The notes under the pieces were generated by a model, which saw only the letters and a list, made by a program, of their open reading frames with translations, searched no databases and was not told where the DNA came from. The translations under genes and the position numbers were made by a program. From positions 1 through 24,543 of the forward strand of contig CAYYEM010000025.1 in NCBI GenBank assembly GCA_964470915.1: a stretch of 24,543 nt of DNA, in the 5' to 3' direction. This document shows positions 14,104 through 20,892 of the stretch, piece by piece. Within the stretch, counting starts at the first letter, position 1; every line of letters starts with the position of its first letter. The stretch comes from CAYPXN01 sp964470915 (GTDB lineage Bacteria; UBA10199; JADFYH01).

Positions 14104-15735
14104 ATGTCAAAATTAAATTTAGATCGTGATCAAATGGATCAATGTAGAGCGGTGGCAGAAGCGATTGTAAGCCCTGTCCAACGATACATTGATTATCATA
14201 GCACCGTTTCGATAGAACGCTCAGTATTGCGTTTGTGGGGCATTGAAGGAACAGGTGCACATCTTCCACTCGTCAATGAGGTTGTGGATAAGCTCGATAA
14301 ACGGAAACTTGCCATGGGAGTTTCTTATTGGTTTTGCCGAGCGCTGGTATTACATCCTAAATTAAGTCCGCAACAAGTCGCGCAAGAAATTGCTAAAGGA
14401 AAAATTGATTTCAATCATTTGCTCGATGTGCCTCGAGACCGTATTGAAAAAAGAGTTCAGGAGCTTTGCCAGCATAGTTTTAAGAGATTGAATCAGGTTT
14501 ATGAAACTCGCCGTAGAATGATTTCCCGTTATTCCCGCAAGAACGAAAAGCCTCTTAATTATATTATTATCGCGACAGGAAATATTTATGAAGATGCCAT
14601 CCAAGCTCAGGCTGCTGCTGAGCTGGGCGCTGATATTGTAGCTGTGATACGCTCTACAGCCCAAAGCCTACTTGATTTTGTACCCGAGGGAATTACGACT
14701 GAAGGTTTTGGTGGAACTTATGCTACTCAAAAAAATTTCCAAATCATGCGCGAAGCTTTGAATGAAGTGAGCCATAAGTTGAAGCGTTATATCGGTCTTA
14801 CTAATTATTCTTCAGGCTTATGTATGCCTGAAATTGCTGTGATGGGTGCTTTAGAAGGATTGGATTATCTTTTGAATGATTCGATGTATGGTATTTTATT
14901 TCGCGATATTAATATGAAGCGTACTTTTACCGACCAGCATTTTTCTCGGATGATTTGTGCCAAGTCGGGTATTACCATTATGACAGGAGAAGATAATTAT
15001 CTGACTACTGCGGAATCACATCAGTATTGGCATCAGGTGTTGGCTTCTCAATTGATTAATGAAGCGTTTGCGAAGAAAGCCGGTTTGCCAGAATCTCAAA
15101 TGGCTTTAGGGCATGCTTTTGAAATGGATCCAGAAGTAGAGGATTCAATTTTACTTGAAATTGCACAGGCTGAATTGGTGCGAGAGTTTTTTCCAAAAGC
15201 ACCTATTAAATTCATGCCTCCTACTCGGCACAAAACAGGCGATATCTTTTTTGCTCATTTGTATGATGCTTTATTTAATTTGGTGAGCACTTTAACAGGC
15301 CAAAGCATTCATTTGTTAGGCATGCCAACTGAAGCGATTCATAATCCCTATTTGATGGATCGTTTTTTAGCGCTCAAAAATGCCAATTATGTGTTTAAAG
15401 GTGCAGCTAATTTTCATAATGAAATTCATTATCAGCCGAACGGCAAAGTGGTGAGACGAGCGCGTCAGATGATGGAAGAAGCTTTGCGACTTTTGAAAAA
15501 AGTACAACATTTAGGTTTGATGAATGCTATTGAACAAGGTTTTTTTGCGCATATGCCTCGTGAAAAAGAGGGTGGTAAAGGTCTGGATGGAGTCTTTCAA
15601 AAGGATCGAGCTTATTTAAATCCTTTTTTGGGTGCGGAAAAAAACCTTCCCGTCCCTGAAAGGCAAGAAAGAAGAGAAAGACATTACTCTTCACGACGGA
15701 GATTTTCGAAAAGAAAGATGAATAACCCCTCTTAG
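14104..15735 (+). CDS. kamD: Lysine 5,6-aminomutase, alpha subunit
   Basis: With KamE this forms the adenosylcobalamin and PLP-dependent mutase that converts beta-lysine to 3,5-diaminohexanoate. The 543-residue protein matches the large alpha subunit (usually about 515-520) across its length, for example SIERSVLRLWGIEG, YIIIATGNIYEDAIQAQAA, YSSGLCMPEIAVMGALEGLD and PPTRHKTGDIFFAH. The C-terminal 40 or so residues (RQERRERHYSSRRRFSKRK) form a basic extension. An in-frame TTG at 14056 would add 16 residues, but these come from the upstream repeat and are rejected; ATG 14104 has GGGGA 7 nt upstream. It is followed after 84 nt, including another small hairpin, by kamE. Confidence 0.94.
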   Translation: MSKLNLDRDQMDQCRAVAEAIVSPVQRYIDYHSTVSIERSVLRLWGIEGTGAHLPLVNEVVDKLDKRKLAMGVSYWFCRALVLHPKLSPQQVAQEIAKGKIDFNHLLDVPRDRIEKRVQELCQHSFKRLNQVYETRRRMISRYSRKNEKPLNYIIIATGNIYEDAIQAQAAAELGADIVAVIRSTAQSLLDFVPEGITTEGFGGTYATQKNFQIMREALNEVSHKLKRYIGLTNYSSGLCMPEIAVMGALEGLDYLLNDSMYGILFRDINMKRTFTDQHFSRMICAKSGITIMTGEDNYLTTAESHQYWHQVLASQLINEAFAKKAGLPESQMALGHAFEMDPEVEDSILLEIAQAELVREFFPKAPIKFMPPTRHKTGDIFFAHLYDALFNLVSTLTGQSIHLLGMPTEAIHNPYLMDRFLALKNANYVFKGAANFHNEIHYQPNGKVVRRARQMMEEALRLLKKVQHLGLMNAIEQGFFAHMPREKEGGKGLDGVFQKDRAYLNPFLGAEKNLPVPERQERRERHYSSRRRFSKRKMNNPS

Positions 15736-15808
15736 GGGACAGAGGACATTATGAAACACTCATAATTCCTCCCAACTTCCTCTGATGAGGAAGAGATTAA
15801 CAGGAAGA
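15725..15808. repeat. Hairpin repeat remnant between kamD and kamE
   Basis: CTTCCTC (15776-15782) pairs with GAGGAAG (15787-15793) across TGAT, followed by AGATTAACAGGAAGAG. The layout matches the kamA-kamD repeat (stem, ATTAA, purine half-stem), so it is probably a diverged copy. CCCCTCTTAGGGG at 15726-15738, which carries the kamD stop, may be another fragment. Confidence 0.55.
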
Positions 15809-15819
15809 GAAATATTTAA

Positions 15820-16632
15820 ATGCCCGTTTCTAAAATAAAAAATTGGTTGTTTGGAAAATCACTGAAAAGTGATCGACCAGTCGCTCCTTCAGTGGATTTG
15901 AAAAACATCAAGCCCTATGGAGATCATCTGGGCGATGGAGCCATGCAACTTTCTTTTACTTTGCCAGTACCTGCGAGCCCAGAAGCTAAAGAAGCAGCCC
16001 GTCTTTATGTTGAAAGACTTGGTTTTGAGAGGGTTCTAGTAGCGTGTATGGAAGCGATTGGGCCAAAGTTTAGTTTCTTTGTTGTTTATGGCTTTGCACG
16101 AGCAAGTCTCGATTTTACCAAAATAAAAGTTCCTAAAGCAGCTTTCAAGAAACTTGAACGCGAAGAAATTGAAGAGATTATTCGTAAAAAGATAGGCCGT
16201 AAAATTGTTGTAGTGGGAGCGACCACAGGCAGTGATGCTCATACCGTAGGAATTGATGCGATTCTCAATAAAAAAGGTTTTGCGGGTGATTATGGCTTGG
16301 AATCTTATGAAGGCTTTAAGGTCGTTAATTTGCGAGCCCAGGTGGATAACGCAGAACTTTTGAAAAAAGCGCTTCATTATAAAGCGGATGCTATCTTGGT
16401 TTCAAAGCTGGTGACTCAACAAGATCAACACTTAAAAGATTTAAAGGCTTTACGTAAACTGATTCAGCAAGACAAAAATCTTTCCCCTCGTCTTTTAAAA
16501 ATAGTAGGCGGGCCTCGTATGACCCATGCTATTGCGACAAAGTTAGGTTATGATGCTGGTTTTGGTGCGGGAACGCTTCCTTCGGAAGTCGCGAGTTTTA
16601 TTGTATTAGAAATGCTCAAGCGCATTAAATGA
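15820..16632 (+). CDS. kamE: Lysine 5,6-aminomutase, beta subunit
   Basis: KamE binds adenosylcobalamin and, through a lysine, PLP. Residues 137-148 (GSDAHTVGIDAI) contain the base-off cobalamin motif DxHxxG with D139, H141 as the cobalt ligand and G144. K151 or K152 in NKKGFAGDYGLE corresponds to the lysine that forms the PLP Schiff base (K144 in the clostridial enzyme). The N-terminus carries a dimerisation segment, and the C-terminal half is a Rossmann-like B12 domain ending GGPRMTHAIATKLGYDAGFG. Length is 270 residues, typical. The nearest purine tract (AGGAAGAG, 15802-15809) is 10 nt from the ATG. It ends only 2 nt from the convergent histidine-kinase gene, with no terminator between. 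Confidence 0.94.
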   Translation: MPVSKIKNWLFGKSLKSDRPVAPSVDLKNIKPYGDHLGDGAMQLSFTLPVPASPEAKEAARLYVERLGFERVLVACMEAIGPKFSFFVVYGFARASLDFTKIKVPKAAFKKLEREEIEEIIRKKIGRKIVVVGATTGSDAHTVGIDAILNKKGFAGDYGLESYEGFKVVNLRAQVDNAELLKKALHYKADAILVSKLVTQQDQHLKDLKALRKLIQQDKNLSPRLLKIVGGPRMTHAIATKLGYDAGFGAGTLPSEVASFIVLEMLKRIK

Positions 16633-16634
16633 CT

Positions 16635-18542
16635 TTAATGACTCTGTTTGTGAATAAAGCTCGTGAGTTGTTTTTTAAATTCGAAAAGTTCTTTTTCTAA
16701 ATTTTGTAGTTCTGCTTTGGCCTCAGGAAAATTTTTGTTTTTACCTAAGTTTTCAAGAATTTGACCTCTTTCCATAAGAGGGCGTGAATGAAAATTACCA
16801 ACACAACCTTTAAAAGCATGAGCAGCCTGAAAAAGAGCTTGCGAATCTTTTTTCTCAATTGCTTGATTCATGTTTTCAAATAAAGATTGAGAGTCTTTAA
16901 AAAACAACTTTGAAGCTTCTTCAATCAGTTCTTCATCATCTCCCCAATTTTCAAAAATCTCTTCTGAATTAAATAATCTTTCCTCTTGGGAAAGCCGAGG
17001 AGTGTGTTGCTGAAGTGTCCATAACAGTGTTTGGGTATTAATCGGTTTCGTTAAATAGGCATCCATTCCAGCTTCGAGGCATTTTCTTTTTTCTGTCTCC
17101 AGGGCATGGGCTGTCATGGCGATAATGGAGATGTGTTGTGTGCTACTGCTTTCTTTTTGGCGAATCAGATGAGTACATTCCAGTCCATCCATTTCAGGCA
17201 TTTGAATATCCATTAAAATCACATCAAAATTTTCTCGGTCCAAGGCGCTGAGAACTTGAAATCCGTTTTTGACCATTTCCACCTGATAGCCATGTTTTTC
17301 TAGAATACTACGCGTAATTTTTTGATTTACCTCATTGTCTTCTGCCACCAAAACCTTGAGAAGGGGGTGATTGCTTTTTAAAAGTGATTTTAAGTGCTTT
17401 GTATCCGTAGAGTTTGTACAACTTTTGACCCGTAAATAAACTTTAAAGGTGCTGCCTTGACCTGGATGACTTTCTAATTGAATTTCTCCACCCATTTTTT
17501 CAGCGAGGCGTTTGCAAATGCTTAGCCCAAGACCACTGCCCCCATATCGTCGTGTTGTAGATGGATCTGCTTGTGTGAAACTTTCGAAAATAATATTTTG
17601 TTTTTCTGGATCAATGCCAAGTCCATTGTCTTTTACTATAATACTTAATTGAACTTCTCCATTCGCTAAAACATCAGAATGCATCGAAAGAAAAATTTTA
17701 CCCTGTTCGCTAAACTTGATTGCATTATCCAAAAGATTATTGATGATTTGGCGAATTTTATTTGGATCTCCTGTCAAAAGAAGAGGGAGATTTTTGATTT
17801 CGGAGATAATTTCTAGATTTTTCTTTTGTGCTTTTGAGCGGAAATTCTGAATGCAATGCTGCATCAATCTTTCAGGATCGAATGGAATCTCTTCGAGTTC
17901 CATTTTTCCAGCTTCAATTCTTGAAAAATCGAGGATATCATTGAGTAGGTTTGAAAGAAAGCTGGCTGATTCTTTTAAAATTTCTACTTCTTCTTTTACC
18001 TCTTGAGAAAGGGGATGATCTAAAATTAAATCTGCCATCCCTAAAATTCCATTTAAAGGGGTACGGATTTCATGGCTCATATTGGCAAGGAATTCACTCT
18101 TTGCGCTATTAGCGGCTTCAGCTGCGTCTTTTGCTTTTTTAAGTTCTTCTCGGAGCTTAGCTCTTTCTATGGCTCGAGTGATCGCGCGAAGCAGTTGTCG
18201 GCTGTCTAATTCACTTTTGATAAGGTAATCTTGTGCCCCTTTTTGTAAAGACTCTATCGCAATGGTTTCATCACTTAAACCTGTCATGACAACAATGGGG
18301 AGATGAGATACTTTTGCGATCATTTTTTCAAGAGTGGTAAGCCCTTTGGAATCAGGAAGAGTAAGATCTAGAATAATCAAATGACTATTTTGTATTTGTG
18401 GAGAATCAATAGCATCTTGAAGTTTAGAAAACTTTTGAATTTTAAATTCAAATTCTCTGGCTTCAGACAAGAAAAGTTCCAAGAGCAGTAAATAATCTGC
18501 ATCATCTTCTACAATAGAAATTTGCAAAACTTTAGGATTCAT
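16635..18542 (-). CDS. Cytoplasmic hybrid histidine kinase: REC-HisKA-HATPase-REC-HPt
   Basis: This is a 635-residue phosphorelay protein without membrane segments. REC1 (about 5-120) has acidic residues D13/D14, acceptor D59, T87 and K109. A short coiled linker leads to the H-box SHEIRTPLNG with H157. The ATPase has the N-box LLDNAIKFS (N273), DNGLGI (305-310) and GSGLGL (335-340). REC2 (396-510) has EDNE, acceptor D445 and K499. The HPt domain has H575 in AHAFKG. There is no PAS, GAF or periplasmic sensor, so input probably arrives through phosphorylation of or binding to REC1. It overlaps the upstream response-regulator gene by 11 nt, so the two are co-translated. Placed between the two halves of the lysine pathway, it is likely to control it; the signal is unknown. 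Confidence 0.9.
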   Translation of the reverse strand: MNPKVLQISIVEDDADYLLLLELFLSEAREFEFKIQKFSKLQDAIDSPQIQNSHLIILDLTLPDSKGLTTLEKMIAKVSHLPIVVMTGLSDETIAIESLQKGAQDYLIKSELDSRQLLRAITRAIERAKLREELKKAKDAAEAANSAKSEFLANMSHEIRTPLNGILGMADLILDHPLSQEVKEEVEILKESASFLSNLLNDILDFSRIEAGKMELEEIPFDPERLMQHCIQNFRSKAQKKNLEIISEIKNLPLLLTGDPNKIRQIINNLLDNAIKFSEQGKIFLSMHSDVLANGEVQLSIIVKDNGLGIDPEKQNIIFESFTQADPSTTRRYGGSGLGLSICKRLAEKMGGEIQLESHPGQGSTFKVYLRVKSCTNSTDTKHLKSLLKSNHPLLKVLVAEDNEVNQKITRSILEKHGYQVEMVKNGFQVLSALDRENFDVILMDIQMPEMDGLECTHLIRQKESSSTQHISIIAMTAHALETEKRKCLEAGMDAYLTKPINTQTLLWTLQQHTPRLSQEERLFNSEEIFENWGDDEELIEEASKLFFKDSQSLFENMNQAIEKKDSQALFQAAHAFKGCVGNFHSRPLMERGQILENLGKNKNFPEAKAELQNLEKELFEFKKQLTSFIHKQSH

Positions 18543-19923
18543 TTTTTAATCCAATTTCATATTTTTTCATTCTGCGATATAAGGTGCCTCGAGAAAGCCC
18601 CATGCTTTCAGCTGCTTTTGAAACATTTCCTCGATTATTTTTTAGAGCATTTATAAGAGAATCTTTTTCGATATCTTGCACTGATTTAATGACTTGAAAA
18701 TTTTCTAATATTTTTGCTTCAGGCCTTTTTTCTTGTTTAGGTATTTCTTCTAAAGAATGTTTAGGAGTGAGTGGAAGCCCTGCAAAATCTGACATATGCA
18801 GTATGGGGTCTTTTGCTAGCACAACACTTCTTTCGATAATATTTTGCAATTCACGTATATTTCCAGGCCAAGCGTATTCGCTTAAATAATTTAGGATGTT
18901 TTCACTCAAAGGCTCAAAGTGTTTATGAGCTTTTTCACTATAAACCTTTAGAAAATGATTTACTAAAAGTGGAATGTCTTCTTTTCTTTCACGTAGAGGG
19001 GGGATGTAGATGGGTAATACATTCAGTCGATAAAATAGATCTTCCCGAAACTTTCCATCATAAATAGCATTTTCAAGATTTCGATTCGTGGCTGAGATGA
19101 CACGAACGTCTGCTTTAATTGTTTTAAGACCTCCCACTCTTTCAAATTCATGTCCCTGAAGGAAACGAAGTAATTTAACTTGAAGTTCGGGTGGAAGATC
19201 TCCAATTTCATCTAGGAAGAGAGTTCCTTTATCTGCGATTTCAAATTTTCCAGGTTTTTCTCGAATGGCTCCTGTGAAAGAACCTTTCTCATGACCAAAC
19301 AATTCGCTTTCTAACAAAGTAGAGGGAATGGCCGCGCAATTGATATCGACAAAATTTTTATTTTTTCTTGTACTTAATTGGTGAATTACTTCAGCGACTA
19401 AACTTTTACCAGTACCACTTTCTCCTCGTAATAGTACCGTTGCATCTGAAAGAGCTACTTGTGAGATTTGACGAATAAGATGACGAGTTTGAGGGCTTTT
19501 CCCAATCATTAATAAATTATTTTGAGAGTGGTCTAATTTATATTCGTTTTGTCTTATTTTTTGTAACTCAATCAGCTTTTGTGCTTTTTCAAGTAGCTCA
19601 TGAAAATTGACGGGCTTTTTAATGTAATCAGAAGCTCCATTTTGAATCGCATTCACCACGAGCGGTGTATCTGCTGAACTGCTCACCATTAAAATTGGTG
19701 CTTGAGGAACGAGTTTTTTAAGTTCGTGAACAAAATCGATGCCCGATTCATCCGGAAGATGCACATCCAGAATAATGAGTTGAGGTGGATTTAAACTGAT
19801 TTTTTCACGAGCGTCCTTGGCGTTTGTTACTTCTTCTGTGTGTAATTGAGCTTCTTTAAATTTTTTGGAAATCATTAAAGAGAAAATACGATCATCATCG
19901 ATTACCAAAATAGGGGGGTTCAT
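18532..19923 (-). CDS. NtrC-type sigma-54-dependent response regulator
   Basis: The 463-residue enhancer-binding protein has REC (acceptor D53 in IILDVHLPD, K103), AAA+ with Walker A GESGTGKS (167-174), the sigma-54 contact loop GSFTGA (214-219, a variant of GAFTGA with Ser in place of Ala), Walker B LFLDEIGD (235-242), ATNRNL and the arginine-finger region PPLRERKEDIP. The C-terminal Fis-type helix-turn-helix is NNRGNVSKAAESMGLSRGTL (429-448). It opens closed sigma-54 polymerase complexes from upstream sites. It is divergent from kal-kce, which has a sigma-54 promoter match at 20129-20145, and overlaps the hybrid kinase gene. It is therefore the natural activator of the second half of the lysine pathway (inference). 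No ribosome-binding site is obvious before the ATG. Confidence 0.94.
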   Translation of the reverse strand: MNPPILVIDDDRIFSLMISKKFKEAQLHTEEVTNAKDAREKISLNPPQLIILDVHLPDESGIDFVHELKKLVPQAPILMVSSSADTPLVVNAIQNGASDYIKKPVNFHELLEKAQKLIELQKIRQNEYKLDHSQNNLLMIGKSPQTRHLIRQISQVALSDATVLLRGESGTGKSLVAEVIHQLSTRKNKNFVDINCAAIPSTLLESELFGHEKGSFTGAIREKPGKFEIADKGTLFLDEIGDLPPELQVKLLRFLQGHEFERVGGLKTIKADVRVISATNRNLENAIYDGKFREDLFYRLNVLPIYIPPLRERKEDIPLLVNHFLKVYSEKAHKHFEPLSENILNYLSEYAWPGNIRELQNIIERSVVLAKDPILHMSDFAGLPLTPKHSLEEIPKQEKRPEAKILENFQVIKSVQDIEKDSLINALKNNRGNVSKAAESMGLSRGTLYRRMKKYEIGLKNES

Positions 19924-20016
19924 ATAAACAGTTTAAAGGCTTTACTTAGCACTCTCAATAGACTCGTTTTATCAAGCTTAAGCAGTTTTTTCAAAATTGC
20001 TTGTTTTTGTTTAAAA

Positions 20017-20030
20017 ATGTTCAAGGACAT
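20017..20030. promoter_or_regulatory. Candidate upstream activator site for the sigma-54 regulator
   Basis: ATGTTCAAGGACAT is a dyad with one mismatched pair. It is centred about 130 bp upstream of the predicted kal transcription start, the usual range for an NtrC-type enhancer site, and lies near the divergent regulator gene. No second copy of the same sequence was seen, so the call is tentative. Confidence 0.3.
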
Positions 20031-20128
20031 GTTTTGTTTTGTTTTAAAGTGTTTTAAGGGAAGAAAGTTTGGTTTTTGGAATTTAAAAAAAGATTATATA
20101 TATCAGTTACTTATTCTGTTTTATGCTT

Positions 20129-20145
20129 TTGGCCCAGCTGTTGCT
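20129..20145 (+). promoter_or_regulatory. Sigma-54 (-24/-12) promoter for kal-kce
   Basis: TTGGCCCAGCTGTTGCT matches the YTGGCACG-N4-TTGCW consensus at all but two positions. GG (20131-20132) and GC (20143-20144) are separated by exactly 10 nt. Transcription would start about 20155. The neighbouring divergent gene encodes a sigma-54 activator, which strongly supports the assignment. Confidence 0.75.
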
Positions 20146-20163
20146 TTATATAGTTATCGTAAA

Positions 20164-20197
20164 GGGGCTGAAAGTAGCGAAAGCCGCTTTCAGCCCC
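20164..20197 (+). other. Strong hairpin at the start of the predicted kal leader
   Basis: GGGGCTGAAAG (20164-20174) pairs perfectly with CTTTCAGCCCC (20187-20197). The apical part GCGAAAGC forms a GAAA tetraloop helix. There is no T tract, so it is not a typical terminator. It lies about 9 nt after the predicted start of transcription and may stabilise the RNA or be part of a leader fold. Confidence 0.7.
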
Positions 20198-20299
20198 GAT
20201 CCCCCCCCAAATCAACAACAAGGGGGCTTTGAAATTTGAAATAAGAAATTGAGTGGCTTGAGTGATTCCCCCCCTCCCTTCACAAAAGCCAATGAAATT

Positions 20300-20330
20300 A
20301 AAGGACAGTTAAAAGCTGTCCTTTTTTTTT
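20300..20330 (+). terminator. Rho-independent terminator in the kal leader
   Basis: AAAGGACAG (20300-20308) pairs with CTGTCCTTT (20316-20324) across a 7-nt loop and runs into nine T residues (20322-20330). It ends 26 nt before the kal ATG, so any transcript from the sigma-54 promoter must pass it. It is therefore a probable attenuator. Confidence 0.85.
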
Positions 20331-20356
20331 ATGCTTTAAAACAATACAATAAGGCT

Positions 20357-20892
20357 ATGCCTCACAAAGTTTACCGCTGCATTCATAATATACGCATAAG
20401 CCAAGCGGATGCCCATTATGGGGGAAATCTAGTGGATGGAGCTCGTATTCTTCAGCTGTTTGGAGATATAGCCACCGAGCTTTGTATTCAACATGATGGA
20501 GATGAGGGCTTATTTAGAGCTTATGAAAATGTTGATTTTATAGCACCGGTCTATGCAGGTGATTTTTTGGAAGTGCAGGGAGAAATTGTTCAAGTAGGTA
20601 AAACTTCTCGCAAGATGAAATTTGCGGCTTACAAAGTAATTGAAGCTTCTCGAAATCCTAAAACACCCACGAAAGCCAAAGTATTAAAAAAGAAAATTTT
20701 GGTTGTCAAAGCGGTGGGGACTTNNNNNNNNNNNNNNNNNNNNNNNNNNNNNNNNNNNNNNNNNNNNNNNNNNNNNNNNNNNNNNNNNNNNNNNNNNNNN
20801 NNNNNNNNNNNNNNNNNNNNNNNACGAAAGCCAAAGTATTAAAAAAGAAAATTTTGGTTGTCAAAGCGGTGGGGACTTGTGTGGTAAAATGA
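20357..20892 (+). CDS. kal: 3-aminobutyryl-CoA ammonia-lyase (split by a spurious gap)
   Basis: Kal removes ammonia from L-3-aminobutyryl-CoA to give crotonyl-CoA, the step after Kce in lysine fermentation. It is a small hotdog-fold protein. MPHKVYRCIHNIRISQADAHY, GGNLVDGARILQLFGDIAT and the thioesterase-like ENVDFIAPVYAGDFLEVQGE fit the family. The coordinates include 100 Ns that are an artefact. The 55 nt before the gap (20669-20723) are repeated after it (20824-20878). Collapsing them gives a 126-residue protein ending AVGTCVVK and a TGA at 20890-20892 that overlaps the kce ATG by 4 nt. The start at 20357 has AAGG only 2 nt upstream, so initiation may be weak. An in-frame TTG at 20249 would read through the terminator hairpin and is rejected. 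Confidence 0.88.
20724..20823. other. Spurious 100-N gap with 55-nt duplicated flanks
   Basis: The last 55 nt before the Ns are identical to the first 55 nt after them. This is the pattern left when two contigs overlapping by one k-mer (k = 55) are scaffolded without merging. No sequence is missing; the copy 20824-20878 and the Ns should be removed. Confidence 0.93.

Larger units (their letters stand above)
19924..20356 (+). promoter_or_regulatory. Regulatory intergenic region between response regulator and kal
   Basis: These 433 nt hold no convincing gene. In order, they contain an AT-rich segment with a dyad at 20017-20030, a sigma-54 promoter match (20129-20145), a stable hairpin at the predicted RNA 5' end (20164-20197), C-rich and G-rich tracts that can pair alternatively, and a Rho-independent terminator (20300-20330) just before kal. 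Small open frames through it show no homology-like features and are rejected. Confidence 0.7.

Noticed and set aside
20017..20232. Possible 71-residue gene upstream of kal
   Set aside because: It overlaps the activator-site dyad, the sigma-54 promoter and the leader hairpin, has no ribosome-binding site and an implausible composition.
20150..20330. Lysine riboswitch (L box) before kal
   Set aside because: Position and terminator are suggestive, but I cannot find the conserved L-box core or its five-stem arrangement. An unknown leader is the safer description.
20249..20356. N-terminal extension of Kal from a TTG
   Set aside because: It would translate through poly-C tracts and the terminator hairpin; the family start matches MPHKVYRC at 20357.
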